A DNA stretch of 5,922 bases. Source: Hyphomicrobiales bacterium. GTDB taxonomy: Bacteria; Pseudomonadota; Alphaproteobacteria; Rhizobiales; Aestuariivirgaceae. Under the pieces are notes generated by a model that saw only the letters and a program-made list of their open reading frames with translations, was not told the DNA's origin and ran no database searches. The DNA lies in contig JACMJT010000416.1 of the NCBI GenBank assembly GCA_014380505.1, positions 1-5,922 of the forward strand, given 5' to 3'. Position 1 is the stretch's first letter. Each line of letters starts with the position of its first letter. The translations under genes were made by a program, and so were the position numbers. Below are positions 1 through 5,922 of this stretch, piece by piece.

Positions 1-77
1 GCGCCGATCGCCTGGGCCACGAACAGCGGCAGGAAGTTGCGGGTCTTGAGCAGCGAAAGCTGGCTGGGTTCGGTCAT
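1..77 (-). CDS. N-terminus of an MFS transporter of the LplT/Aas type (partial)
   Basis: Only the first 25 codons plus two bases are inside the window. They begin with ATG at 77 and read MTEPSQLSLLKTRNFLPLFV and onward into AQAIG. The pattern 'SLLKTRxFLPLFVxQxxGA' is, from memory, the conserved opening of the LplT-like lysophospholipid transporter domain. In many alphaproteobacteria this domain stands alone or is fused to a PlsC acyltransferase and an acyl-ACP synthetase (Aas-like). The fragment would form the cytoplasmic lead-in and the start of TM1 in the inner membrane. It starts 19 bases after the stop of the ThDP enzyme gene on the same strand, and an AGAGG-like ribosome site lies in that gap. 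It is therefore probably the next cistron, though its function has no obvious link to peptide import. Whether it is the short transporter or the long fusion cannot be seen here. Confidence 0.6.
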   Translation of the reverse strand, partial: MTEPSQLSLLKTRNFLPLFVAQAIG

Positions 78-96
78 GGAGAAAGGGCCTCTTCGA

Positions 97-1674
97 TCAC
101 CCGTTCACCATGCGCGGCGTCATCTCGATCAGCGTCGGGCCTTCGGCGGCAAGCGCTTTCTTGATTGAAGCTGTCAGCGCCTTGAGCGAGGCCGGCTTTT
201 CGGCGACGCAGCCATAGGCCTTGGCCAGCGCCTGGAAGTCCGGGTTCTTCAGGGTGACGGCATTGGGCTGAATGCCCTTCATCACCATGTCGTCGTGAAT
301 GGCGCCGAGTGCATCGTTGTTCCACAGAAGAATGACAAGCGGCAGCTTGTGCTCCGCCGCGGTGCCCAGTTCGTTGAGCGTGTACTGGAGGCCGTAATCG
401 CCAACCAGAACGGCCACCGGCGTTGCGCCCACACCAAATTTGGCGCCGATGCCAACGGGAAGTCCGAAGCCCAGCGTGCCGAAGCCCACGGGGTGGATCC
501 AGGTGCGCGGGCAATGCACCGGAAACACTTCATTGGCGGCATAGGCGATCTGGGTCATGTCGGAGGCGATGACGGTTTCTTCCGGCAGGGCCTCGCGGAT
601 GACGGTGAGAACTTTGGTCAACAGGCTGCGGAGTTGATCGGGTTCGCCGGGGCCGATGGAAGCCGAAGCAGGCCCGGCGCGCTCTTTTACCTTGGCGGCG
701 ATCATTTCCAGTGCCTCGCGGGCATCGCCGAGTATGGCGATTTCCGCCGTATGGGGCCGCACCAGCGAGGCGGGGTCGATGTCGATGCGGATCAGGTTTT
801 TGTCGATCAGCATGGCCGAATACCAGAAGTCGGTTTCGGACAATTCGGAACCGGCGCAGAGAATGGCATCGGAACTGGCCAAAAGTGCCTGCCCTTCCTT
901 GGTGGAAAGGCAATAACCCAGGCAGAGCGGATGATCGGCCCTGACCGCGCCCTTGCCCGCCGTCGTCGTCAGCATGGGCGCTTTCAGCTTTTCGGCGATA
1001 GCGGTCGCGGCTGCTCCCGCATGGAGCGCGCCACCGCCCAATACGATGACAGGATGCTTGGCGCCGTTGAGCTTCTTCACCGCCGCCTCGATCTGCGCCG
1101 CCGAAGGCGTGGCCAGCGGCGGACGGTTACGCACATGCCAGCCATCGCCCGCCGGTTCCTTCAGCAGATCGAGGGGAATTTCGAGATAGGCGGGCCTGGG
1201 CCTGCCGCTGGCAAAATTGGCGAAGGCGCGGGCAATGCAATCGCGCACGTCCTTCGGCGTGTAGGCCCGCATGGCAAGGCTGGTAACGGTTGCGGCGGCG
1301 CCCCGCTGATCGAGCATCTCATGCAGGCGGCCACGGCCTTGCGCGCCGTCGCGAATATCAAGTGCTGAGGAAATTACCAGCACATTGCTCGAATCCGACC
1401 AGGCCTGTCCCATGGGTGTCAGGATGTTGAGCAGTCCCGGCCCGGTGATGGTAAAGCAAACACCGGGCTTGCCGGTGGCCCTGGCATAGCCATCGGCCAT
1501 GAAGCCGGCACCCTGCTCATGGCGCACCAGTATGTGCCGGATTTTCGAGCGCGGCAGGGCCCGGTACATTTCCACATTGTGGACGCCGGGAATGCCAAAG
1601 ATCGTATCGACGCCATAGGCTTCGAGGAGACCGACGAGGGCTTCGCCAGTTGAGAGTTCGGCACGTTTCGGCAT
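97..1674 (-). CDS. ThDP-dependent 2-oxoacid decarboxylase, acetolactate-synthase superfamily (5-guanidino-2-oxopentanoate decarboxylase-like)
   Basis: This 525-residue protein has the three-domain layout of the acetolactate synthase/2-oxoacid decarboxylase superfamily. The PYR domain (about 8-175) carries 'GVDTIFGIPGVHNVEMYRAL' and the catalytic glutamate E53 in 'RHEQGAGFMADGYARATGKPG'-type sequence. A central Rossmann-like domain (about 190-325) contains 'VIVLGGGA'. The PP domain (about 370-520) carries the metal/ThDP motif as GDYG at 425-428 followed by NND at 452-454. The third motif residue is Y where GDG is usual. The stretch from HNVEMYR to GRGRLHE resembles, from memory, AruI-type 5-guanidino-2-oxopentanoate (2-ketoarginine) decarboxylases more than anabolic IlvB. 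No small-subunit gene follows. The expected reaction is cytoplasmic decarboxylation of a 2-oxoacid to an aldehyde, but the substrate is not proven; other ThDP lyases remain possible. The ATG lies one base after the dppF stop, which implies translational coupling to the importer. No clear Shine-Dalgarno sequence is seen (only a weak GGAAG about 17 bases upstream). Confidence 0.85.
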   Translation of the reverse strand: MPKRAELSTGEALVGLLEAYGVDTIFGIPGVHNVEMYRALPRSKIRHILVRHEQGAGFMADGYARATGKPGVCFTITGPGLLNILTPMGQAWSDSSNVLVISSALDIRDGAQGRGRLHEMLDQRGAAATVTSLAMRAYTPKDVRDCIARAFANFASGRPRPAYLEIPLDLLKEPAGDGWHVRNRPPLATPSAAQIEAAVKKLNGAKHPVIVLGGGALHAGAAATAIAEKLKAPMLTTTAGKGAVRADHPLCLGYCLSTKEGQALLASSDAILCAGSELSETDFWYSAMLIDKNLIRIDIDPASLVRPHTAEIAILGDAREALEMIAAKVKERAGPASASIGPGEPDQLRSLLTKVLTVIREALPEETVIASDMTQIAYAANEVFPVHCPRTWIHPVGFGTLGFGLPVGIGAKFGVGATPVAVLVGDYGLQYTLNELGTAAEHKLPLVILLWNNDALGAIHDDMVMKGIQPNAVTLKNPDFQALAKAYGCVAEKPASLKALTASIKKALAAEGPTLIEMTPRMVNG

Positions 1675-1675
1675 G

Positions 1676-2652
<977 letters not shown>

Positions 2653-2656
<4 letters not shown>

Positions 2657-3639
2657 GCGACCTTCTCCACGCCGGGATGGCCTTGGGGCACTCCGTTCTT
2701 CAGCGGATAGTGGCAGAGTGCTCCTTCCTTGCGGGGCGGCACGGTGCTGACGCAGAGCGCGGTCGCGAAATTGCAGCGCGGTGAAAAGAGACAGCCCGCG
2801 GGCCGGTCGAATTGGCCCGGCACAACGCCCGGAATGGAGGGAAGCCTGCGCCCTGTGGCGCGTTCGGGAAGGGCTGAAAGAAGGGCTGCCGTATAGGGAT
2901 GGCGTGGATCGCGGAAGAGGGTCGCCACCTCCTGCTCTTCCACCTTCCACCCCGCATATTGCACGCTGACGCGTTCGGCGGTTTCGGCAACGACACCCAT
3001 GGAGTGGGTGATAAGCACAAGGCCCATGCCGGTGTCCCGTTGCAGGCGCACCAGCAGTTCGAGAATTTGCGCCTGAATGGTGACATCAAGAGCTGTGGTG
3101 GGTTCATCGGCGATCAGCAGTTTCGGATTGCAGGAAATGGCCATGGCGATCATCACGCGCTGGCTCATGCCGCCGGAGAGTTGGTGCGGGTAGGACGAAA
3201 GCCTGGACTGGGGAGCCGGGATGCCCACGTGGTCGAGCAGTTCGATGACGCGTGCCTGGCGCTCCTTCTTGTCCATGTCGAGATGAGTTTTAAGCGCCTC
3301 GTCGAGCTGGAAGCCCACGGTGAAGCAGGGGTTGAGACTCGACATGGGCTCCTGGAAGATCATGGCGATATCCTTGCCGGTGATCTTGCGGCGCTCCGTG
3401 GCCGGCATGGTGAGAAGGTCGCGGCCGTCAAAGCTCATGACGTCTGCCGTCACCCTGGCCGTCCACGGCAGCAGCCCCATGACCGCCAGCATGGAAACCG
3501 ACTTGCCCGAACCCGACTCCCCCACGATGGCCAGCACCTCGCCCGCATCGACCCTGAAAGACACCCCGTCAACGGCCCGGAACCAGCCGCTGCCGGTCTT
3601 GAATTCCACGGTGAGGTTAACGATTTCAAGGAGGGGCAT
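2653..3639 (-). CDS. dppD: Dipeptide/oligopeptide ABC transporter ATPase, DppD/OppD type
   Basis: This 328-residue protein is the first of the two ATPases. From ATG at 3639 it reads [13 protein letters not shown], the usual opening for DppD/OppD. Motifs are Walker [10 protein letters not shown] (40-48), Q-loop Q96 in '[11 protein letters not shown]', signature LSGGM (154-158) followed by SQR, Walker B LLIADE (174-179), D-loop TALD (182-185) and H-loop H212. The '[10 protein letters not shown]' and 'SGGMSQRV' wording is typical of the DppD/OppD half. The C-terminal extension has '[12 protein letters not shown]' and the cysteine set 'GCLFSPRC', a later C, then 'LCHYPL', the pattern known to bind a 4Fe-4S cluster in some homologues. 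Unusually, the residue after the H-loop histidine is S (ITHSMGVV) where D is nearly universal. A GTG at 3669 would add 10 residues and has an AAGAGGA sequence very close upstream, so the start is uncertain. The stop overlaps dppF by four bases. The gene is separated from dppC by an orphan gene and a 277-base gap. Confidence 0.92.
2661..2668 (-). promoter_or_regulatory. Ribosome binding site of dppF
   Basis: GGAGAAGG lies four bases upstream of the GTG at 2656, inside the last codons of dppD. It decides the start of dppF: the frame is open for nearly 100 more codons upstream, but this site and the GTGA stop/start overlap both point to the GTG. Confidence 0.75.
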
Positions 3640-3789
3640 GGCTATTGGTCTTTTGGGTGTAACCGGCACATTCCTCTTGGAGTGGAAGGACTGAAGGCCC
3701 TCAAGATGCGCATCCCCATCCTTCCCCTGACCTGAAGTTGGTTAATTCATCATGGCACAGTCCAAGCCCCAGTCCACGGGTTTTACGAA

Positions 3790-3811
3790 GCCCGGCTCCG
3801 GGCCGCAGCCC
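3790..3811. repeat. Overlapping alternative GC hairpins in the dppD leader
   Basis: GCCCGGCTCCGGGC (3790-3803) is self-complementary and folds as a 5-bp stem (GCCCG/CGGGC) with a 4-base loop. Its right arm GGGC (3800-3803) can instead pair with GCCC at 3808-3811 across the loop CGCA. The two folds exclude each other. On the minus-strand transcript this lies about 150 bases upstream of dppD. No U-tract follows on either strand, so it is not a standard terminator. It may simply be GC-rich sequence. Confidence 0.4.
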
Positions 3812-3826
3812 GATTATTGAAACGGG

Positions 3827-3855
3827 TTGTAAATTTTTTGCCGGCAAACTATATT
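3827..3855 (+). promoter_or_regulatory. Candidate sigma70-like promoter, plus strand
   Basis: TTGTAA at 3827-3832 (four of six matches to TTGACA) and TATATT at 3850-3855 (five of six matches to TATAAT) are separated by exactly 17 bases, in an AT-rich patch that contrasts with the rest of the window. Transcription would start near 3862 and run rightwards, into the 3' end of the convergent orphan gene. It would make either a very short mRNA (micro-ORF at 3872-3904) or an antisense RNA to the orphan gene. This is a sequence match only. The patch could be fortuitous in AT-rich DNA. Confidence 0.4.
3837..3848. repeat. Perfect 12-bp palindrome inside the promoter spacer
   Basis: TTTGCCGGCAAA is identical to its reverse complement and lies wholly between the -35 and -10 boxes of the plus-strand promoter candidate. 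Symmetric sites in this position are classic operator locations, where a bound dimeric repressor blocks polymerase. No regulator gene is in the window and I do not recognise the site as that of a named family. Confidence 0.5.
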
Positions 3856-3916
3856 AACTCCAGTAGGAGAGATGTATATGAGACCCGTGTGGCCAATACT
3901 CTGAGAGCGATTGCAG

Positions 3917-4585
3917 TCACCATCTGACTGTCGCCAGCAAAGCTGCGATCGCCACAATACCTAGCGCTGCATTCGCGGCAATCCTGATCTGAATGCCCTG
4001 ATTCAATTCGCGGATTTTGTCCGCGATTTTTATTGACGTCGCTTTCCCCTGCTTGATGCATTTTATGGCGTCGAGATGCGTGGTTCTGATCACGGTGAGC
4101 GTAATTTCAATGTGCCTCTTGGCGAGGATGGGATTTGAAAGCGAGGCATAGGAGGCGGTGAACTCCGCTTCTTTTGTGTAGTATGCGATAACCGGCTCGA
4201 TGATGTCCGTGGGCAGGATTGTCAGTCTTGATTTTATGGAATTAAATACGGCGTTCTCCCCCGCCTCTGCCGTGATCATGGGCTGGCGCTCCCGGGAATA
4301 GGTCATGGCGCGTGCGTTAGCGAGAGCGTGCCTGTAAGTCCTCAGAGTAAAGTTGTGGCGAAAAGACTTTGTATTCTGGACAATCTCCGTATTCAGCGCG
4401 ATCAGGTTTTCTATAATTTCGATGTCCTTGGTGTGTCTCCAATATAAATACGCATAGTATTTGTTGAATATCCACGCCAACGTAGCGGCGATTGCCAGGA
4501 TCAGCGCACCTAGGGCCTCGCCGTCGCGGACATAATCCACAAAGCCGCTCAAGCCGCCGATGTTTGTAACGGTTTCGACGGGCAT
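3917..4585 (-). CDS. Orphan membrane protein of unknown function, low GC, inserted between dppC and dppD
   Basis: I do not recognise this 222-residue protein. It begins MPVETVTNIGGLSGFVDYV. It has a strongly hydrophobic segment at about 24-40 (ALGALILAIAATLAWIF), an aromatic patch YYAYLYW to 49, a largely helical polar region at about 50-200, and a second hydrophobic segment at about 203-219 ending in VRW. Basic residues K42, R50, K53 and later R192 and R201 suggest that the long middle part is cytoplasmic with both ends outside (inference). A stretch around 113-142 (VFNSIKSRLTILPTDIIEPV, then IAYY) recalls a motif I have seen in uncharacterised bacterial and phage proteins, but I cannot name a domain. 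The reading frame is open further upstream, but there it shadows dppC. ATG 4585 is supported by a GGAG site six bases upstream and lies two bases after the dppC stop. GC is 27, 27 and 25 of 60 in rows 4201, 4381 and 4441, well below its neighbours. It is not a normal part of Dpp importers and is probably transferred cargo. Confidence 0.8.
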   Translation of the reverse strand: MPVETVTNIGGLSGFVDYVRDGEALGALILAIAATLAWIFNKYYAYLYWRHTKDIEIIENLIALNTEIVQNTKSFRHNFTLRTYRHALANARAMTYSRERQPMITAEAGENAVFNSIKSRLTILPTDIIEPVIAYYTKEAEFTASYASLSNPILAKRHIEITLTVIRTTHLDAIKCIKQGKATSIKIADKIRELNQGIQIRIAANAALGIVAIAALLATVRW

Positions 4586-4587
4586 GC

Positions 4588-5484
4588 TCAGCTCCGCCGG
4601 AGCCTGGGATCGAGCGCGTCGCGGAGGCCGTCGCCAACGAGGTTGATCGACAGCACGGTGATCAGGATGGCGATGCCGGGGAAGGCCATGACCCAGGGAT
4701 GGGAACTCATGAGATCGCGGGTATCGGCCAGCATGGAGCCCCATTCGGGCGTTGGCGGTTGCGCGCCCAATCCCAGAAAGCCCAGGGCCGCCGCCTCCAG
4801 AATGGCGTCGGACATGCCAAGGGCCGCCTGCACGATCAGGGGTGCGAGGCAATTGGGCAGCACCGTCACGGTCATAAGCCGCCACGGCCTGACGCCGGCC
4901 ACCTTCGAGGCGGTTACATAGTCCTTGGTGAGTTCGGCAAGCGCCGAGGCCCGCACCAGCCGCACATAGCGCGGCAGATAGACAACGGTGACTGCGATGA
5001 TGGTGTTGGTGAGGTTGGGGCCGATCACCGCGATGATCAGGATCGCCAATACCAGACCCGGGATCGACATGATCAGATCCATGACGCGGATGATGAGCAC
5101 ATCGACAATGCCGCCGAACCAGGCGGAGGCCAGGCCAAAAGCAATGCCGAAAACCATCGACACGGTCATCACCGAAAGACCAATGAACAGCGATACCCGC
5201 GCCCCATACATAATGCGCGAGAGCATGTCGCGCCCCACCGCATCGGTGCCCAAGAGAAAGCGCGGATCGGATCCCTCTTTCCAGAACGGCGGCATTTTGG
5301 AAAACCCGCGAAACTGCTCGAGCGGATCATGGGGTGCGATAAATCCTGCAAAAATCGCGGTGAGCACGATGACGATCACCACGGCCAGCCCCACGACGGC
5401 GCCCCTGTTCTCGCGAAAGGCGTGCCACAGGGCGGTGAACGGCCCCGGCGGGGCGGGGCGAACGGCGATCCCTTCAACGGCCAT
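4588..5484 (-). CDS. dppC: Dipeptide ABC transporter permease, DppC type
   Basis: This 298-residue inner-membrane permease is complete. After a short cytoplasmic N-terminus and 'FRENRGAVVGLAVV', TM1 spans about 31-50. The periplasmic 'PHDPLEQ' and 'FLLGTDAVGRDMLSR' with 'YGARVSL' are hallmark DppC/OppC sequence. The binding-protein-dependent permease domain follows with about five more hydrophobic segments. The EAA loop, which docks on the ATPases, is visible as 'ALAELTKDYVTASKVAGVRP'. The C-terminus 'LVGDGLRDALDPRLRRS' is a normal DppC ending, so the orphan gene next to it did not truncate dppC. The start at 5484 overlaps the end of dppB by 11 bases and has GAGGA seven to eight bases upstream. 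The protein pairs with DppB to form the translocation path. The specific substrate (peptide, opine, amino-acid derivative) cannot be told from this subunit. Confidence 0.95.
   Translation of the reverse strand: MAVEGIAVRPAPPGPFTALWHAFRENRGAVVGLAVVIVIVLTAIFAGFIAPHDPLEQFRGFSKMPPFWKEGSDPRFLLGTDAVGRDMLSRIMYGARVSLFIGLSVMTVSMVFGIAFGLASAWFGGIVDVLIIRVMDLIMSIPGLVLAILIIAVIGPNLTNTIIAVTVVYLPRYVRLVRASALAELTKDYVTASKVAGVRPWRLMTVTVLPNCLAPLIVQAALGMSDAILEAAALGFLGLGAQPPTPEWGSMLADTRDLMSSHPWVMAFPGIAILITVLSINLVGDGLRDALDPRLRRS
4592..4598 (-). promoter_or_regulatory. Ribosome binding site of the orphan membrane gene
   Basis: GGCGGAG ends six bases upstream of ATG 4585. It is made of the last codons of dppC (CGG AGC TGA follows within it), so ribosomes finishing dppC would be placed to restart on the orphan gene. 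It fixes the start of the orphan gene and shows that the gene uses signals of the host operon. Confidence 0.6.
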
Positions 5485-5922
5485 GGCGGATCCTCGGATT
5501 GATCAGGCCGTAGAGCATGTCGACAATCAGATTGACGAAGATCACAACCGTCGAGATCAGCATGATGCCGCCCTGAAGCGCTGGATAGTCGCGCCGCCCG
5601 ATCGACTCGACCAGCCACTTGCCGACACCCGGCCATGAGAAAATCGATTCAGTCAGAACAGCGCCTGCAAGCAAGGTGCCCGTCTGCAAGCCGATGACGG
5701 TGACCACGGGAATGAGCGCGTTACGGAGCGCATGCAATCCGATGACCCGGCGCACAGCCAGGCCCTTGGCCCGGGCGGTGCGCACATAATCTTCCTCAAG
5801 CACTTCGAGCATGGAAGAGCGGGTCATGCGGGCGATGACCCCGAGTGGAACAGTGCCGAGCACGATGGTCGGCAGGATCAAGTGGCGCGCCGCGTCGGCA
5901 AAGGCGCCTCTCTGGCCGGAGA
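5474..5922 (-). CDS. dppB: Dipeptide ABC transporter permease, DppB type (C-terminal part, 5' end outside window)
   Basis: The frame stays open to the window edge and gives about 148 C-terminal residues, beginning SGQRGAFADAARHLILPTIV. This corresponds to the 'hLilPtivLg..plgviaRmtRSSMLEVL' region of DppB/OppB permeases, followed by the ATPase-docking EAA loop 'EDYVRTARAKGLAVRRVIGL' and the ending 'LIVDMLYGLINPRIR'. Hydrophobic segments match the last membrane helices of the inner-membrane permease, and 'VFSWPGVG'-like sequence (IFSWPGVGKWLVES) is typical of the family. A TTG at 5881 is in frame but is an internal leucine codon, not a start. The normal family length is around 310-340 residues, so roughly half is missing upstream. 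It overlaps dppC by 11 bases. Confidence 0.93.
   Translation of the reverse strand, partial: SGQRGAFADAARHLILPTIVLGTVPLGVIARMTRSSMLEVLEEDYVRTARAKGLAVRRVIGLHALRNALIPVVTVIGLQTGTLLAGAVLTESIFSWPGVGKWLVESIGRRDYPALQGGIMLISTVVIFVNLIVDMLYGLINPRIRHGR
5491..5495 (-). promoter_or_regulatory. Ribosome binding site of dppC
   Basis: GAGGA lies six to seven bases upstream of the dppC ATG at 5484, inside the last codons of dppB. It supports that start and the 11-base dppB/dppC overlap. Confidence 0.6.

Larger units (their letters stand above)
3640..3916. other. Intergenic region between the orphan gene and dppD
   Basis: This 277-base stretch has no convincing protein gene in any frame. It is unusual in an operon whose other junctions are overlaps or gaps of 1-19 bases. 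The end near the orphan gene (about 3812-3900) is AT-rich and carries a plus-strand promoter candidate, a 12-bp palindrome and a micro-ORF. The middle (3790-3811) carries alternative GC-rich hairpins. The part next to dppD is GC-rich and featureless except for an AAGAGGA sequence at 3672-3678. I saw no clear minus-strand promoter for dppD and no hairpin followed by a U-tract, so read-through from dppC is the simplest assumption. The stretch may be the flank of an insertion. Confidence 0.7.

Noticed and set aside
295..1368. 357-codon open frame on the plus strand
   Set aside because: It lies wholly opposite the ThDP enzyme gene, is rich in R, G and H with no recognisable domain, and is a typical GC-rich shadow frame.
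2657..2950. 98-codon N-terminal extension of the dppF frame
   Set aside because: It overlaps the conserved C-terminus of dppD, reads as arginine/proline-rich shadow sequence, and the GTG at 2656 has a strong ribosome site and the expected family start.
2899..3735. 278-codon open frame on the plus strand
   Set aside because: It is antisense to dppD, histidine- and glycine-rich, and matches the pattern of a shadow.
3790..3803. GC hairpin considered as an intrinsic terminator
   Set aside because: Neither strand has a run of T after the stem, so it does not fit a rho-independent terminator.
3742..3813. Short minus-strand open stretch ending DWGLDCAMMN before TAA, considered as a gene remnant
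   Set aside because: It is bounded upstream by an in-frame TAA, has no usable start codon or ribosome site, and matches no family I know.
4586..4885. N-terminal extension of the orphan frame into dppC
   Set aside because: The extra 100 residues are shadow sequence of dppC, while ATG 4585 has its own SD and begins where GC content and protein character change.
4699..5638. Long plus-strand open frames opposite dppC and dppB
   Set aside because: They are complementary to well-conserved permease sequence. The His/Asp/Met-rich products come from reading membrane codons backwards.

Overview
The window (overall GC-rich, roughly 60-65 % by eye) reads as one leftward operon from an alphaproteobacterium-like genome. 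Protein style and base composition suggest this, but no rRNA or marker gene is present to prove it. All convincing genes are on the minus strand, so transcription runs from position 5922 towards position 1. Gene order in that direction is: a dppB-like permease (5' part outside the window), a dppC-like permease, an orphan two-TM membrane protein, a dppD-like ATPase, a dppF-like ATPase, a thiamine-diphosphate (ThDP) enzyme related to 5-guanidino-2-oxopentanoate decarboxylase, and the first 25 codons of an LplT/Aas-type MFS gene.

Region 4588-5922 encodes the two membrane subunits of a peptide/opine/nickel-type ABC importer, overlapping by 11 bases. Region 1676-3639 encodes its two ATPases, overlapping by 4 bases (GTGA). 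The periplasmic binding protein, which would fix the substrate, is not in the window and probably lies upstream of dppB. The ThDP decarboxylase begins one base after the dppF stop (TGA-C-ATG). Transport and decarboxylation are therefore probably co-translated as one catabolic unit, possibly for an arginine-derived, guanidino or other amino-acid-like compound. The substrate is inference only.

The odd part is 3640-4585. A 222-codon gene of clearly lower GC (25-27 G/C per 60 bases in three sampled rows, against 33-47 in sampled rows of flanking genes) sits exactly where dppC would normally run into dppD. It starts two bases after the dppC stop and uses a Shine-Dalgarno sequence inside the end of dppC. 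It is followed by a 277-base non-coding stretch that separates it from dppD. That stretch holds a good sigma70-like promoter on the plus strand, pointing back at the orphan gene's 3' end, with a perfect 12-bp palindrome in its spacer. It also holds a micro-ORF and alternative GC hairpins. I read this as a cargo insertion into a transporter operon. The orphan protein is not a family I recognise.

No tRNA, rRNA, CRISPR array, IS element or intrinsic terminator with a U-tract was seen.
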